A stretch of DNA of 45,654 nt from Emmonsiellopsis sp. PD_33. Taxonomy: Eukaryota > Ascomycota > Eurotiomycetes > Onygenales > Ajellomycetaceae. Location of the stretch: positions 1-45,654 of the forward strand of contig JANTQF010000287.1 in the NCBI GenBank assembly GCA_032988165.1, written 5' to 3'. The notes under the pieces were generated by a model. It searched no databases. It saw only the letters and a program-made list of their open reading frames with translations, and was not told where the DNA came from. Below, in pieces: positions 23,961-34,417 of this stretch. Positions within the stretch are counted from its first letter, which is position 1. Every line of letters begins with the position of its first letter. Made by a program: the position numbers and the translations under genes.

Positions 23961-26900
23961 GTACTATTATGTACAAGAATTGAACTTTAGTTCCATCCAC
24001 TATATTAGTCTTTTTCACTGTAGTGCCAGAAGAATTATTATTAACCAAGTGCTAAAAAACAAATGAAATGATATTTATTAACTATTAATAGCCTAAAACA
24101 TATTACAAGAAAAAAATACTATCTAAAATAAATAAAAAGCACTATAATCTAAGTCTATTACTTCCCCAAGTAATCTAATGTGAAATGAAATCCTCCAGTT
24201 CTACTCTTCAGGATGTCCATTGTGAATAACAGGGTGAATTGAGCTATAATGAGGTAGATTCAAGGAGATGATTATTATTAATTACCACCTAGAGGATAAG
24301 CTACTAAGATAGTATCACATTGTACAATGCACTTCAGAAATAATAAAGTTTTCCCCAGAAAACATTAATTGACAAGATATTCTATTTGGGTATCATCTCC
24401 CTCTCATTCTAGCTCTGAATCTCATCTACAACTTTCTTAAAATCATCAAAGTCTAATATATAATTATCTGAGAGTTCATCATCTTTCTTCTCATTCTCAT
24501 CATCTGACCTATTATTCCCCATATATACCCTATCACCCATATATGTATTAGGAGGTGGAATGAATGCCTTCCACATCTAGCACCAGACATTCATATAATA
24601 AAGTATGATGACTCAAATAGTTGATGATTGTAGGTACTTTTGAAGGTATATATAGATCTAATAGGAAATTGAGAATATATATTCTAGCTTTATTATGTTA
24701 CTCTGCATGGCCAGGATGTCATATATAATATAGATAAGAATGGAAAACTGTGCTTATCTCTATTTCTAATAGTTAAATAGTAATATATTTTTTATCAACT
24801 CTAAATAATAAATTAGAACTTAAGTTCAATATAATTAGAAGGAGAAAAATATATCTTCATTGAGATACTACTTAATCTCTCATAGTAAAGTTATAGGGGG
24901 AGGATGACTTCAACTGAATAACTTATATTTATATTTATAGTATTGATTCACATTATTTAAAACCTTCTCCAGTATAATGTGCTCATGCTTGTGCTTCCAA
25001 ATATTCTTATGGTTTTAAAGGGATGAATCTACCATTAATTCCTATGTTAGTTTCCCCTTGTATAGTTAATATACCTTTATAAAGATACTTAGATATTCTT
25101 TGTACCAGTCTATATTGTCATTCAACCAGACACTATTGTGAAACTCCAATGGTTTAAGACCCAGATAGAGATATATTACTATAGCATAGAGATAGTCATA
25201 ATTCCTATTAATCTTTAAGTAGTACTAGTATAATTTAATTGTTACATTCTGAATACTCTTTCAGAGTTAATTATGTCAAGCACAGTGCTTCCTGAAGAGA
25301 GCATGTTCAGTGGATTTAAGGAGGTTAAAAAGATAATTATACATATAAAATACATAAGAAAGGAAGAACTCCTTTTCCTGAGACAAGCTATTTATTAGAC
25401 TTCTAAACATTAAATAGATATCTACAAGATAAGTAATCTACTTCCACTTAGTAACTAAGAAAGAGAAAGAATGATTCATAAAATCATAATGAAGAATAAA
25501 GTAATTCATAATCTTTTAAAACTTCAGTAGTTATTTTAATAGAAGGTATGTTGAGTTCCATCATGTAGGGCAATCAGTGTGCACTGTGAGTATTATTGTG
25601 TGAGAGAACTTGAGCTAATATTTCTTAAAATAAGAGACTCATTATGAAGAGTAGCAGATAAATCAAGTAAACTAGTAGGTTTTAATGAAAATAAAACAGT
25701 TAGAAAGATCATCAGGTTTAGAGGTAAAATACTCTATATCTTTCATAAAGTATTACTAATATCCTCATTAAAAAGGTTATCATTCAGGGCAGGATTTAGT
25801 TCCTCCTGGGCATTTATATCAATCCATTGGAAGATAGCATCTAAATATAGTTAAAATATATATATCAGGCAAGAGATATACTGGTTCATCCCTAACTTCT
25901 GTAACTCTAAATTAGTAAACTATGAGATTAACTGGCTTATTCATATTGCCTAAAAGAGTATCTAGATGAGCATACTATTATTCCCTGTATTATTAGTTAT
26001 ATTAACTAAGATTTAACCTCTAAGGTAATATTTATCTGCATATTTCAACATAAGATTCATTAGCTCCTAATCAGTATGTGACTCATGAATATGCTCAAAA
26101 TCAAGCAGCACATCCATGAGTTACTAATCCTCAGAGATAAAATAATTAAATATCCTCATAAAGGAGAGGTTTCTATAGGGTGACATTCAGCAGTTAATAC
26201 TAATTAAGATTCAGAAGATTGAAGATAATTTCTCCAGCTAATCCATTATAATCTTCTATGAGTTTATAAGTAGATGATTTGTGACTATCTATTAAATAAG
26301 AATCTCTAAGAATGGATTGGATGATACTATCCAGATCAGCTATTTAAACTCTAAATAATAAATAATGTTAAATAAGGTTTAAATGGTGATAATCATCTTA
26401 GCTAGCTGAGCTAGTAAATTCTTCTTATTTAGAACTAAATAGATATTTACTTTCTAGTTAATAGTCAGTTAAAACTTTGATTTAATCATAAGAAATGAAA
26501 AAACTTACATCCTCCCAGACAAAAAACTTCATCATTTTATATTTATATTGTGACTTATCTCATTTCTGGGTTCAAGTAGTACATTTCTTGAGATGGTGAC
26601 TGAGGGTCTTTATGTCATGATTTTTCAGAGTTAAATTAGTCATGAGCTAACTGTAATATGCACACTGTGTCTTTAGAATCTCATCAGAATAAGTTACTAT
26701 CTTATTGAATTTTCTTTATATCCAGCTTATTCATTATGTTGATCCCCAAGCAGCCATCTTCTTAATAAGCTTGAGATAGATAATTAGCTATTTCATAATC
26801 TTCTATTATTAAAGAAAATCCAGATGATTCTCATCATCAAGGATGATATAATACTTGCTGTAATTCCCCTTAGTGATAATAATCAGCCCAGGCAGTGCTG

Positions 26901-28156
26901 TGTTTACTTGAGATGCATGATTATTAGCTAGTAAGCTACTAAGACTAATAGTATCAGTGTGAGCTAACTAACCTAGAGCTACTATTAGTGATTCCAGTAC
27001 TACTAAGCTTGAGGTGGATAAATTCAGGGATGATTGGTTCCTACCATTGGAGAAAATAGAGCTAAACAATGTGAGGAATGAAGGTATTATAAAAAAACTA
27101 CTGAAATATCAAGGCTAATAAAGCTAGAAAGGAGAAAAGAATGAAGGAATATTAATAGATTTAATCACAGAAGAGAATTAAACTTAGATTAAATTTACTA
27201 ATTAAACTCATAAGAGTATTTTAGTATTTAAGAGGATATTCTTTTTCTATCAGAGTACTTTAAAGGAAAAAAATTTCTATTGGGTTTTTTGAAAAAAAAA
27301 GAGAAATATAAAGAAAATAGAAAAGCAAGCAGATTAATTATATTACTATTAATAGAATATATCATCTTTCTATTATAATATCACAGACTAGATGTAATTC
27401 ATCTGCAAAAGAACATCAAATAAACTTTTAAAATTTAAAGAAATCAATCTGCATTAAAATTTAACTATCATTAAAGATCCTTCATACTTATAAAACAAAC
27501 CATTAATAGCACTATTAAATCAAAGTTTAATAGTCAAAAAACCACCCCATGTTATGACTCATAAATAAGAAATCCCAACTCAATCCCCTGATTTGATTAA
27601 TCCAACCACCCTATGCATTATTACAAATAAAAAACTGAAGCTGAAATCACTTTATTATCTTTATACTAGCACTATTCTTTAATTTCATACTTATATGCAT
27701 CTAGATTTGAATGCTGAGCAGGCCACTGCCTGCTCTATTATCATTATCATTAATTATAGTTGTGATGATCTTCATTACATTTAAGGCTACAATAGATCTT
27801 TTGAATCATTTATTGGAGAATGTCTTTAACTTTAAGTTAGCTTATTTCTTGAAGGGTACTGGCATCTTACATTTACACAAGATATCCTTTAATATTTCCT
27901 CCAATAATTCTATATAGATACACAGCTTTGAGTGTAGAATAAAGTTAGCTGTAACAGCCTCAGAGCTCAGCTAACTTTTATCAATCATAATTATCAGATT
28001 ACTAATTCTCTCTTTAATTACCTTCTGTATTCACTAAATATTGAGAGTAAATGCTTCAAAATCCTCAGCTAAATTCTCAGTAGAGGTAATTCAACCAGCA
28101 TTGAATAATATAGCAGTATATTTTTAGACATTCTTAAAGGTCTTATTAAGCTAGTT

Positions 28157-28252
28157 CTAAATAAGAAAGTATGAGCATTTTACATCTAGTATTAGATATT
28201 AAATTAAACTAAAGTTTAATTTGAAATATAATTATATTTTATTGTTACTTAC
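28157..28252 (-). other. Intron with palindrome
   Basis: Minus strand: exon ...CACTTCACAG then GTAAGTAAC at 28252, acceptor CTTATTTAG at 28157. The frame continues across the join (..LTFTS[Q] then N.LNKTFKNV..). It contains an inverted repeat at 28201-28222 with 10-bp arms aaattaaact / agtttaattt around a 2-nt centre. Length 96 bp, normal for fungi. Confidence 0.7.
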
Positions 28253-28739
28253 CTGTGAAGTGAAGGTCAACCCTGACATCTACTTTGTCAGAACCATCTT
28301 TAAGAAGCTATTACACAAGATATTAATAACTAGCTATTTAAGTCATTAATATTTAAATAGCAATCTAAAAATAGTAGCTTCAGTTCTCAATGCATCCTTC
28401 ACCTGGAGATTTATAAGCTATGGATATTTATAAAGCTTGTAATTAGTAGCATATTAGATGTCTACTACTTGAACACCCCAGAGGGTAGTTAGCTTTATAT
28501 TCTTCTATTTCTAGTTAGTATTTTATGATTAGTTATATGAACTTTATTTGCAGATGCACTAGCATGTTCTTCTCATTGAAAATTATCATATATCTCTTGA
28601 AGGGATACATTCTTATCTCTTTATAAAGAGTGAGAACTTATCTTCAGTGGGGATGATTAAATTTAAAGTGATACACAACAATCTCAATATAATCAGTCAG
28701 ATAATCCTTCTGAGTAATCTTGTCTTTCAGCACATCAAA

Positions 28740-28789
28740 CTATAATCTATTAGTATTGAAATGTTGAACTAAAGTTCAATGTAACTTAC
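28740..28789 (-). other. Intron with palindrome
   Basis: Minus strand: donor GTAAGTTAC at 28789, branch-like ATACTAAT, acceptor ATTATAG at 28740, length 50 bp. The frame joins ..LMFKD.. to ..FDVLKDKITQKDYL... It contains the palindrome ttgaactaaagttcaa (28764-28779), with 7-bp arms, filling about a third of the intron. An alternative acceptor exists at 28747. Confidence 0.65.
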
Positions 28790-29424
28790 TTAATCCTTGA
28801 ACATTAATATTAAAAAGACTTGAGCCCACTCTAAGACATAATCCTACAGACTAATTATTAAAGATACTATATACTTATACCCCTTATCATCTTTATTATT
28901 CACAATTTTGCTGATAGCATGGAACCACTGAAATGTATAATACTTCTTCATAGAGTTTATAAGAATTATCTAACTGGGCTTGACTCAAAAAATAATATAG
29001 GCCAGAATTTTCTTTAACAGTTCTAATACCTAAGTCTGATACTTACTTATTACTAGTTATATTTCAATTACTTTAATAAATCTGCATACTATCCTTAGAC
29101 AGTCAAATACTATCTGATACTCTACATTTAAAAGTTTTATAAGAAATCTGAATCATTATGTAGCATAAGTTTTCCCTTTATATTTGTAAGGAGAATTCAT
29201 GTGAGGCAGAATTACCCTCTCAGATCCCTACTGAAAATACTTTTCATTAATGAATAGATTATTCTTGAGGATCCTTGTAGTGAGATCATTGCTATCTAGA
29301 AAAAATAGAGAGTAGAGAATATTATTATAAGCTAGCATACTAAAAGAAACTAATTATTTAATATTTAGAGTGAGAATCTTTAGTAGTGACTCTTCAAATA
29401 TCATGTAAAAATAAAGGAAGTAGT

Positions 29425-29525
29425 GGTGGAATATTAGCACCTAAATCTAACTTAAGTTCAATTTTGATGTTTATGAATTCTGGAGGAAATGAATTAACTC
29501 ACTTCATTTATTTTTACTTCAATAA
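29425..29525 (-). other. Probable intron with palindrome, boundaries uncertain
   Basis: Minus strand: a GTGAGTTAATTC donor-like site lies near 29500, with the palindrome core aacttaagtt at 29449-29458 and a GCTAAT branch-like motif at about 29430. The acceptor could not be fixed, as mutation may have removed its AG. It follows the pattern of the three introns whose frame closes. Confidence 0.4.
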
Positions 29526-29880
29526 TTTTATTTACTAGGCTGATGGTGAAAGTCTTGTGGCTGTAAAATATTAATATATATATAGTAAATACTTTATGTA
29601 TTATCTCATTATATAGAATAGTAATTTAGTGACTACTATTCTTAATATTCACTCTAAATGTGTGGGTAATTCACTATTTAAGAGTAATTTCATTTTTAAG
29701 TAGATTTACTTATTCCTAATTACTTTTCACATCTAACATACTTATAATCTCATAAAAGCTATTATTATTATTATTAGCTCTATAGATATTATGTTTATTC
29801 ACACATAAAGAGTCTAGTGCATTAGTATTATTATATAGTAAAGTGTGATCATAGATTTCAATAGCCTACTTATATGAATA

Positions 29881-29942
29881 CTAAAAAGTACAATGATTAG
29901 TATTAAACCTAGGTTTAATTTATACTAATAGAGTAGACTCAC
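29881..29942 (-). other. Intron with perfect palindrome
   Basis: Minus strand: donor GTGAGTCTAC at 29942, branch sequence TACTAATC, acceptor TTTTTAG at 29881, length 62 bp. The exon ends exactly on a codon (..RLSSKD) and the next reads on in frame (YSYK.AIEIYDHTLLYNN). The perfect 18-bp palindrome attaaacctaggtttaat (29902-29919) sits immediately upstream of the branch site. Confidence 0.75.
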
Positions 29943-30518
29943 ATCTTTACTAGATAATCTCTAATTGTACTTGATCAGTACAGCACATCTATACTGCCCT
30001 GCCTTGAGGACAGGGGAAATAGAGTCAATTTTCTGGTTAATATTAAAAATCATAAGTTTATTAATATCTTAGAGACTAAAGTTCTGCAGATTTGCAACAG
30101 CACACTCATATTAAGAATTATCTTTATAGGTCTTTTCATACATTTCAAAGTAAAACTTAAAGTCTGACCATTGTAAGGTCACTTTCATGTGTGTGTTGAT
30201 CTCACATCACTTGACACTCTTTATTTCAAATAATAATATAAGTTTATCTATATGATCGTCTCTGAGATTTTAATTATAAACCTTATTTAGCTATTCAATA
30301 TTAAGGTTCTGAACATTCACTATAATAATACTTAGTAACATACAGTTAATGAAATACTCATATTTACTTACCTTAAATAGAACTCTATCTTCTTCTGGAC
30401 CGGAAGAATTGTCATTCAGCAGGTTTATTATTATGAATATATATTAGAATTAAATATATTAGCATTACTGATGTTAATAAGTACATATATTTATATATAC
30501 AATTTAAAGTGTATATAT

Positions 30519-30540
30519 AAATTAAACTTAAGTTTAATTT
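30519..30540. repeat. Perfect 22-bp palindrome
   Basis: Arms aaattaaactt / aagtttaattt match perfectly. It belongs to the palindrome family found in the introns to its left and lies upstream of the best-read exons of the minus-strand gene, either in a further intron or in the 5' region. Confidence 0.85.
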
Positions 30541-31125
30541 AAACTTATTAAAAAGTAGTAGATGTCAAATTGAACATAGTGCAATCTAGAAGACTGTGAA
30601 ATAAGAAAAAAATGAAAGTTAGAGGACTTAAATGAGTATAGTTACTAAGGAAGGAAAAAAACAGTAGGAAGGCAGATAAACTATCCTTATATAAGACTAG
30701 AATACTCAGTGTGATTCAGTTTATAATGCAGTTTACTTCAGAAACTACTATCATAATAATTGAAAAGGTAATAAGATAGATAAACACTGTCTATAAACTA
30801 TTATAGTTACCTTATTATTAATATCTCTCTTACAGTATATAGAATTCAACTAATTTATTTATAGCATCTTTCTTTTTTAGTAAGTTTCATAATTGAACCT
30901 AGGTTTATTCCTATTCAACTTGGATTTATATTCAGATATTGGTTTATCTCTCTCATTGTTGCATTCTGATTGAATCATGGTGATAGATATATATATATAT
31001 ATCCCCAGGTAGCACTGACTATCATTTGTCACTACTAATATTCCTACCTTCTCTATATGGAGTATAATTCTTAATATAAATTGCTCTAGTACAAGGACAT
31101 CTATATCTATAATGTAGCTTGTCAA

Positions 31126-31657
31126 ATAATATTTTCATCTACCTTATATTCTTTACCTTTGATAATTGATATACTTCCATTTAATGATGATATTAATAGA
31201 TGTTACTTATTATCTCTAAATCCTTCTTCCCTTATTTATATTAGTATGGAAAATACTGGATCTCATGTATAATCATTCTTTATTTATTTGAACTTAAGTT
31301 CAATTCATTGGTTGGAATTTTCCAGACTTTATTAATTGATAGAAGATCATAAATGATTAACTATTATCATTAATTATATTATTATAAAGGCTGCTTTATG
31401 AGTGTGGCTTGCATATTACACAATGAAACCTAATTCATTATGATAATCTCATATAACTTTCTTTATAAAAGGGCTTCTACATTATGATGCTTATTTGCTC
31501 AGTTCTCTTTAGTTCAAACTGAAATTTCATCTATTTACCTACTAAGGTTAAATAATAACATTATTTCCTTCTTGATCTAAAATTACTCATTCTTCATTCT
31601 TCTCTCTTCTTTACTTACAGGTAGTATCTACCTTGCACCTCTAAACCCTCTGCTGGC
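31126..31657. promoter_or_regulatory. Putative divergent intergenic region
   Basis: The region lies between a minus-strand open segment (30877-31125) and a plus-strand reading frame starting at 31658. It contains the perfect palindrome ttgaacttaagttcaa (31288-31303). It also has a block (31288-31560) repeated with divergence at 32669-32995, and a CT-rich tract (about 31580-31625) ending ttacttacag just ahead of the start codon. The tract could be the end of a 5' leader intron. A regulatory role is inference from position only. Confidence 0.35.
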
Positions 31658-32023
31658 ATGGAAACCCCAGACACCTCACTTAGTTAATATAAGTATACTG
31701 AAGAGGAGTGGTTCTACTATCAGACCTTTAATAGTATGAAAAATATAGATATAGAAGGTACTACTATATATACATCTAGTTTGATCTTACTTACTAATGT
31801 AAGAATAGAATATGACTATAATGCTAATTATAGAGCTTGTATGATTAAATAGGAGATTCTATATTGATATTACTAGTTGATAGAGCTCAACATTATACTT
31901 ACCTTTACTTTATACCACTAAGTAAAATACACACAAGAACTGGAGCAAGCTATTAATGTGTATGAGTATATATTTATCTACACTAACTCTTATTATTTAA
32001 TGATATTACTAATTAATGAATGA
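31658..32023 (+). pseudogene. Plus-strand gene of unknown family, first copy
   Basis: The frame from the ATG at 31658 reads METPDTSLS..YKYTEEEWFYYQTFNSMKN and on through DIEGTTIYTSSLILLTN to about 31980. It is interrupted by TAA/TAG and by two TGA: one mid-frame, and one that ends it at 32021-32023. Part of it (DI.GTT.YT...ILL.N..IEY) recurs at 33340-33430, which supports a real coding past. A CT-rich tract precedes the start, as is common in fungi. No domain recognised. Confidence 0.45.
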
Positions 32024-32668
32024 TATAGAGTATTAATGCAAATAAAATATACTCTTTCTAAAGTCTTGATAGCATTTTTATACTTTAGTTTCCCACTTTT
32101 ATCAGTTCTTCTATAAACTGGGTTGGATTATCAATGGCTAATATGCATTTCTACAATTTTATGAGATAAAATAAAGAATAATGAATCACAACTTCTTTAA
32201 GAATACTTTCATGGCCATGAATTGTATTCATCAGGTAGGTAAGAAGGTAGTCAAGTTCTTATAAGCTAATAATAAGATAAACCTCCTATTTTACATTAAA
32301 TGCTCAGGCTAATATAATGTGAAGGTCATAATAATTATCACCTTAAATGTATAAAATAAAGTGAAGTAGTAAAAGAAGGAATAACAGCTGATTTAGTTAG
32401 TATCTTCAGTTATAACTTACATTTCAATCTTGAATGAGTCTTTAGATGAAGAGTTTCAAGAATCAGGCAATCTATCAGATGATAAGTTATAGCACCCTTC
32501 AAAAATATATGATTAAAATGAATATAGATAAGGCTATTTCTTATTTAGAGCTAAGAATAAATATATTAAAAAGATTAAGAATAAGAGGATAGCCATATAT
32601 TATAAGTTAATATTTAATGTTCTAGGTTCAGTCTTTTCTTAGTAGTTGTAACTGATGTCTTTATTAGT
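32024..32668. other. Region after first plus-strand copy
   Basis: AT-rich sequence with short plus-strand coding-like pieces (for example near 32520-32600), which may be further exons of the preceding gene. No intron or domain could be fixed. The string gagctaagaa occurs at about 32539-32548. Confidence 0.25.
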
Positions 32669-32995
32669 TTGAATCTAAATTGAATTCATTGATTAGAATC
32701 TTTAGTAATTATTATAATTTATAGAAGTTAATTCTTCCTCATCTACTTCATAAAGCAGATAAAGTAACACCCTGCAATGTAACTTAAAGGGTGAGGTCTG
32801 AGTATAATAAATAAATAGTATGATAAAGTCTACTTTTTAGTTGTAACTTGTATATCTCACAATAAACCTCAGTTCATTATGATGATCTTATATAATTCAA
32901 CCTCTAAATATAATACTACATTATGATGCTTGTTTACTCAGCCTTTCTCCATTTAAATTGAAATCTCAGTAAGTATTTAGCTACTATAGTTAAAT
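32669..32995. repeat. Diverged direct repeat of 31288-31560
   Basis: Shares with 31288-31560 a decayed form of the palindrome (ttgaatctaaattgaa at 32669-32684) and, further on, matching stretches around tcattatgatgatct and ctacattatgatgcttgtttactcag. The second copy carries extra sequence in its middle. Together with the gene segments that follow each copy, this marks a tandem duplication with about 1.4-kb spacing. Confidence 0.6.
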
Positions 32996-33269
32996 AACAA
33001 CAATCTTTTCTTAACATCTCAGAACATTAATGTCTCTTAAGTCTATCTCCTAATACTATCTCTAAACTCTGTTTTTCAAGCCTATCTTTCAATTCCATCT
33101 TCTGACTCTGTCCATCACTACAGACATGAAGTCCTCCCCTTATCCTGCAATTATTACTACTAACAGAGAAAGCTCCCTTCATCCTATGACTATTACTATT
33201 AATAGGGAAAGCTCCTCCTATCCTGCAATTATTATTACTAATAAGGGAAACCTACTCCATTCATCATCT

Positions 33270-33460
33270 TAGTGCAGAGATTACACTACTGATGAGGACT
33301 GATTCTATCATTAACTCTTCAATTTCATGTAAAAGGCAGATATTAAAGGTACTACTTCATATACTTATTATATTATATTACTTGCTAATGAGAGTATAGA
33401 ATATGGCTGTGATCTCAATTGCAAGTAGAGTGTAGATAAGGCTGAGTAATTCCAAGTTAA
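33270..33460 (+). pseudogene. Plus-strand gene of unknown family, second copy
   Basis: One frame reads ADIKGTTSYTYYIILLANESIEYG, matching DIEGTTIYTSSLILLTNVRIEYD of the copy at 31658-32023. It is preceded, at 33130-33250, by three short near-repeats around tcctcc..atcctgcaattattactactaa. Frames are broken by TAA/TAG. It is a diverged, dead duplicate of the first copy. Confidence 0.45.
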
Positions 33461-34150
33461 AGACTTAACTCAGACTTGAAATTATTTGTCTTGATTTGCC
33501 CTAAACATCTACCATTATGACTTGGCTTAACTCACACTGTGTATTTCTTCAACTTGAGTAATCTCTGAATTACTCAGAGAATCAGGACCTTTAGGTAAAT
33601 TTCCTAATTAGATTAGCCTGAACAGTTATATGATATTTATGATCTAAATATATGCTGCACATTTTTTTAACACATTACTTTTATATATTGAAAAAGTAAA
33701 TAACTGCAAACTAAAAACTAAAAACTACATTTTATAACCTAGTGTCTATATAAATATAATGAAGTAGATCATCTTAACTAACTCTCCTTTCCATATTGAT
33801 ATATATTATTATTTATAGATAATAATATTAATTATTATTCTTCTTGTTTAGTATAATATCTGATGCCCTTTTCTTTTGTATGTTCTATAATCACTAGCTA
33901 CCTTATTTTTTTGTAGTCTCTACTTTACACCTCTCAGCTACTTCTCTTCATAATTCTTTTCCTAAGGAATTCAGGTCACTAAATACTTGAGATCCTCTTT
34001 CACACACAGGCTGGCTTAAACTGAGTGAACTTTGAGAGGTTAATGTATCATCATATAGATACTGGGGTGCTAATGTATTACTAGAGAAATATCAGGAGGT
34101 TAATACATCATTAGGAAGTATGAAAGTCATTAGATATCTAATTACTATAG
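33461..34150. other. Non-coding stretch with short repeats
   Basis: No gene supported. At about 34036-34115 there are three degenerate units of roughly 38 bp built on ggttaatgtatcatcata. Gypsy element A is inserted at the right end (target gttac at 34151-34155). Confidence 0.35.
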
Positions 34151-34155
34151 GTTAC

Positions 34156-34409
34156 TGTAATGGGTGTGCTCTGATAAGTAGATCATGTGAGCTATATACT
34201 AGAATCAAGATTGTAATCATTAGAGAAAGGAAGGAAAAAGGAAAAGGAATTATGAGATTGTGCAATATAAATAGAAGGAAATTATGTGAGGTTGGAGTGA
34301 ATAAACATTCATATAAAGGCCCAGTTGGAGGTGTCTGATTGGGCAGTTAGAGATTGAGTAAAGTTTGGGCAAGCTATAGATATAAGGTATAAGGGTGTAG
34401 CTCTTCACA
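34156..34409 (-). repeat. Element A 3' LTR
   Basis: 254 bp. In element orientation it runs TGTGAAGAG...CATTACA, and it is the partner of 45073-45326. Open frames predicted inside it (34120-34338) are not genes. Confidence 0.93.
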
Positions 34410-34417
34410 TTATCCTC

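Larger units (their letters stand above)
24180..30345 (-). pseudogene. Long multi-exon gene of unrecognised family
   Basis: The minus strand from about 30345 to 24180 holds a series of readable exons whose interruptions are nearly all TAA/TAG at expected Gln positions. Segments read well include SLCVNKHNIYRANNNNN (about 29755-29800), FYFEMYEKTYKDN (about 30125-30165), KKYYTFQWFHAISKIV (about 28900-28950), a long helical middle (27700-28150), and an acidic C-terminal part with MGNNRSDDENEKKDDEL (about 24490-24545). Three introns join exons in frame (28157-28252, 28740-28789, 29881-29942). Total coding length could approach 1,900 codons. No helicase, transposase or polymerase motif was recognised. 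The length, repeat setting and RIP damage suggest a mobile-element gene. The 5' end is unresolved: a possible further intron lies at 30320-30371, and an open minus-strand segment at 30877-31125 may be an upstream exon. Confidence 0.5.

Noticed and set aside
27711..27917. 68-codon plus-strand frame
   Set aside because: Antisense of an exon of the minus-strand multi-exon gene that reads through in frame here.
32539..32548. gagctaagaa as right target duplication of the hAT-like element starting at 23747
   Set aside because: The sequence before it does not match the expected inverted terminus, and what follows does not continue hAT copy 1.
34120..34338. 72-codon plus-strand frame
   Set aside because: Lies across the target site and LTR of gypsy element A; the same sequence at 45073 is not open.
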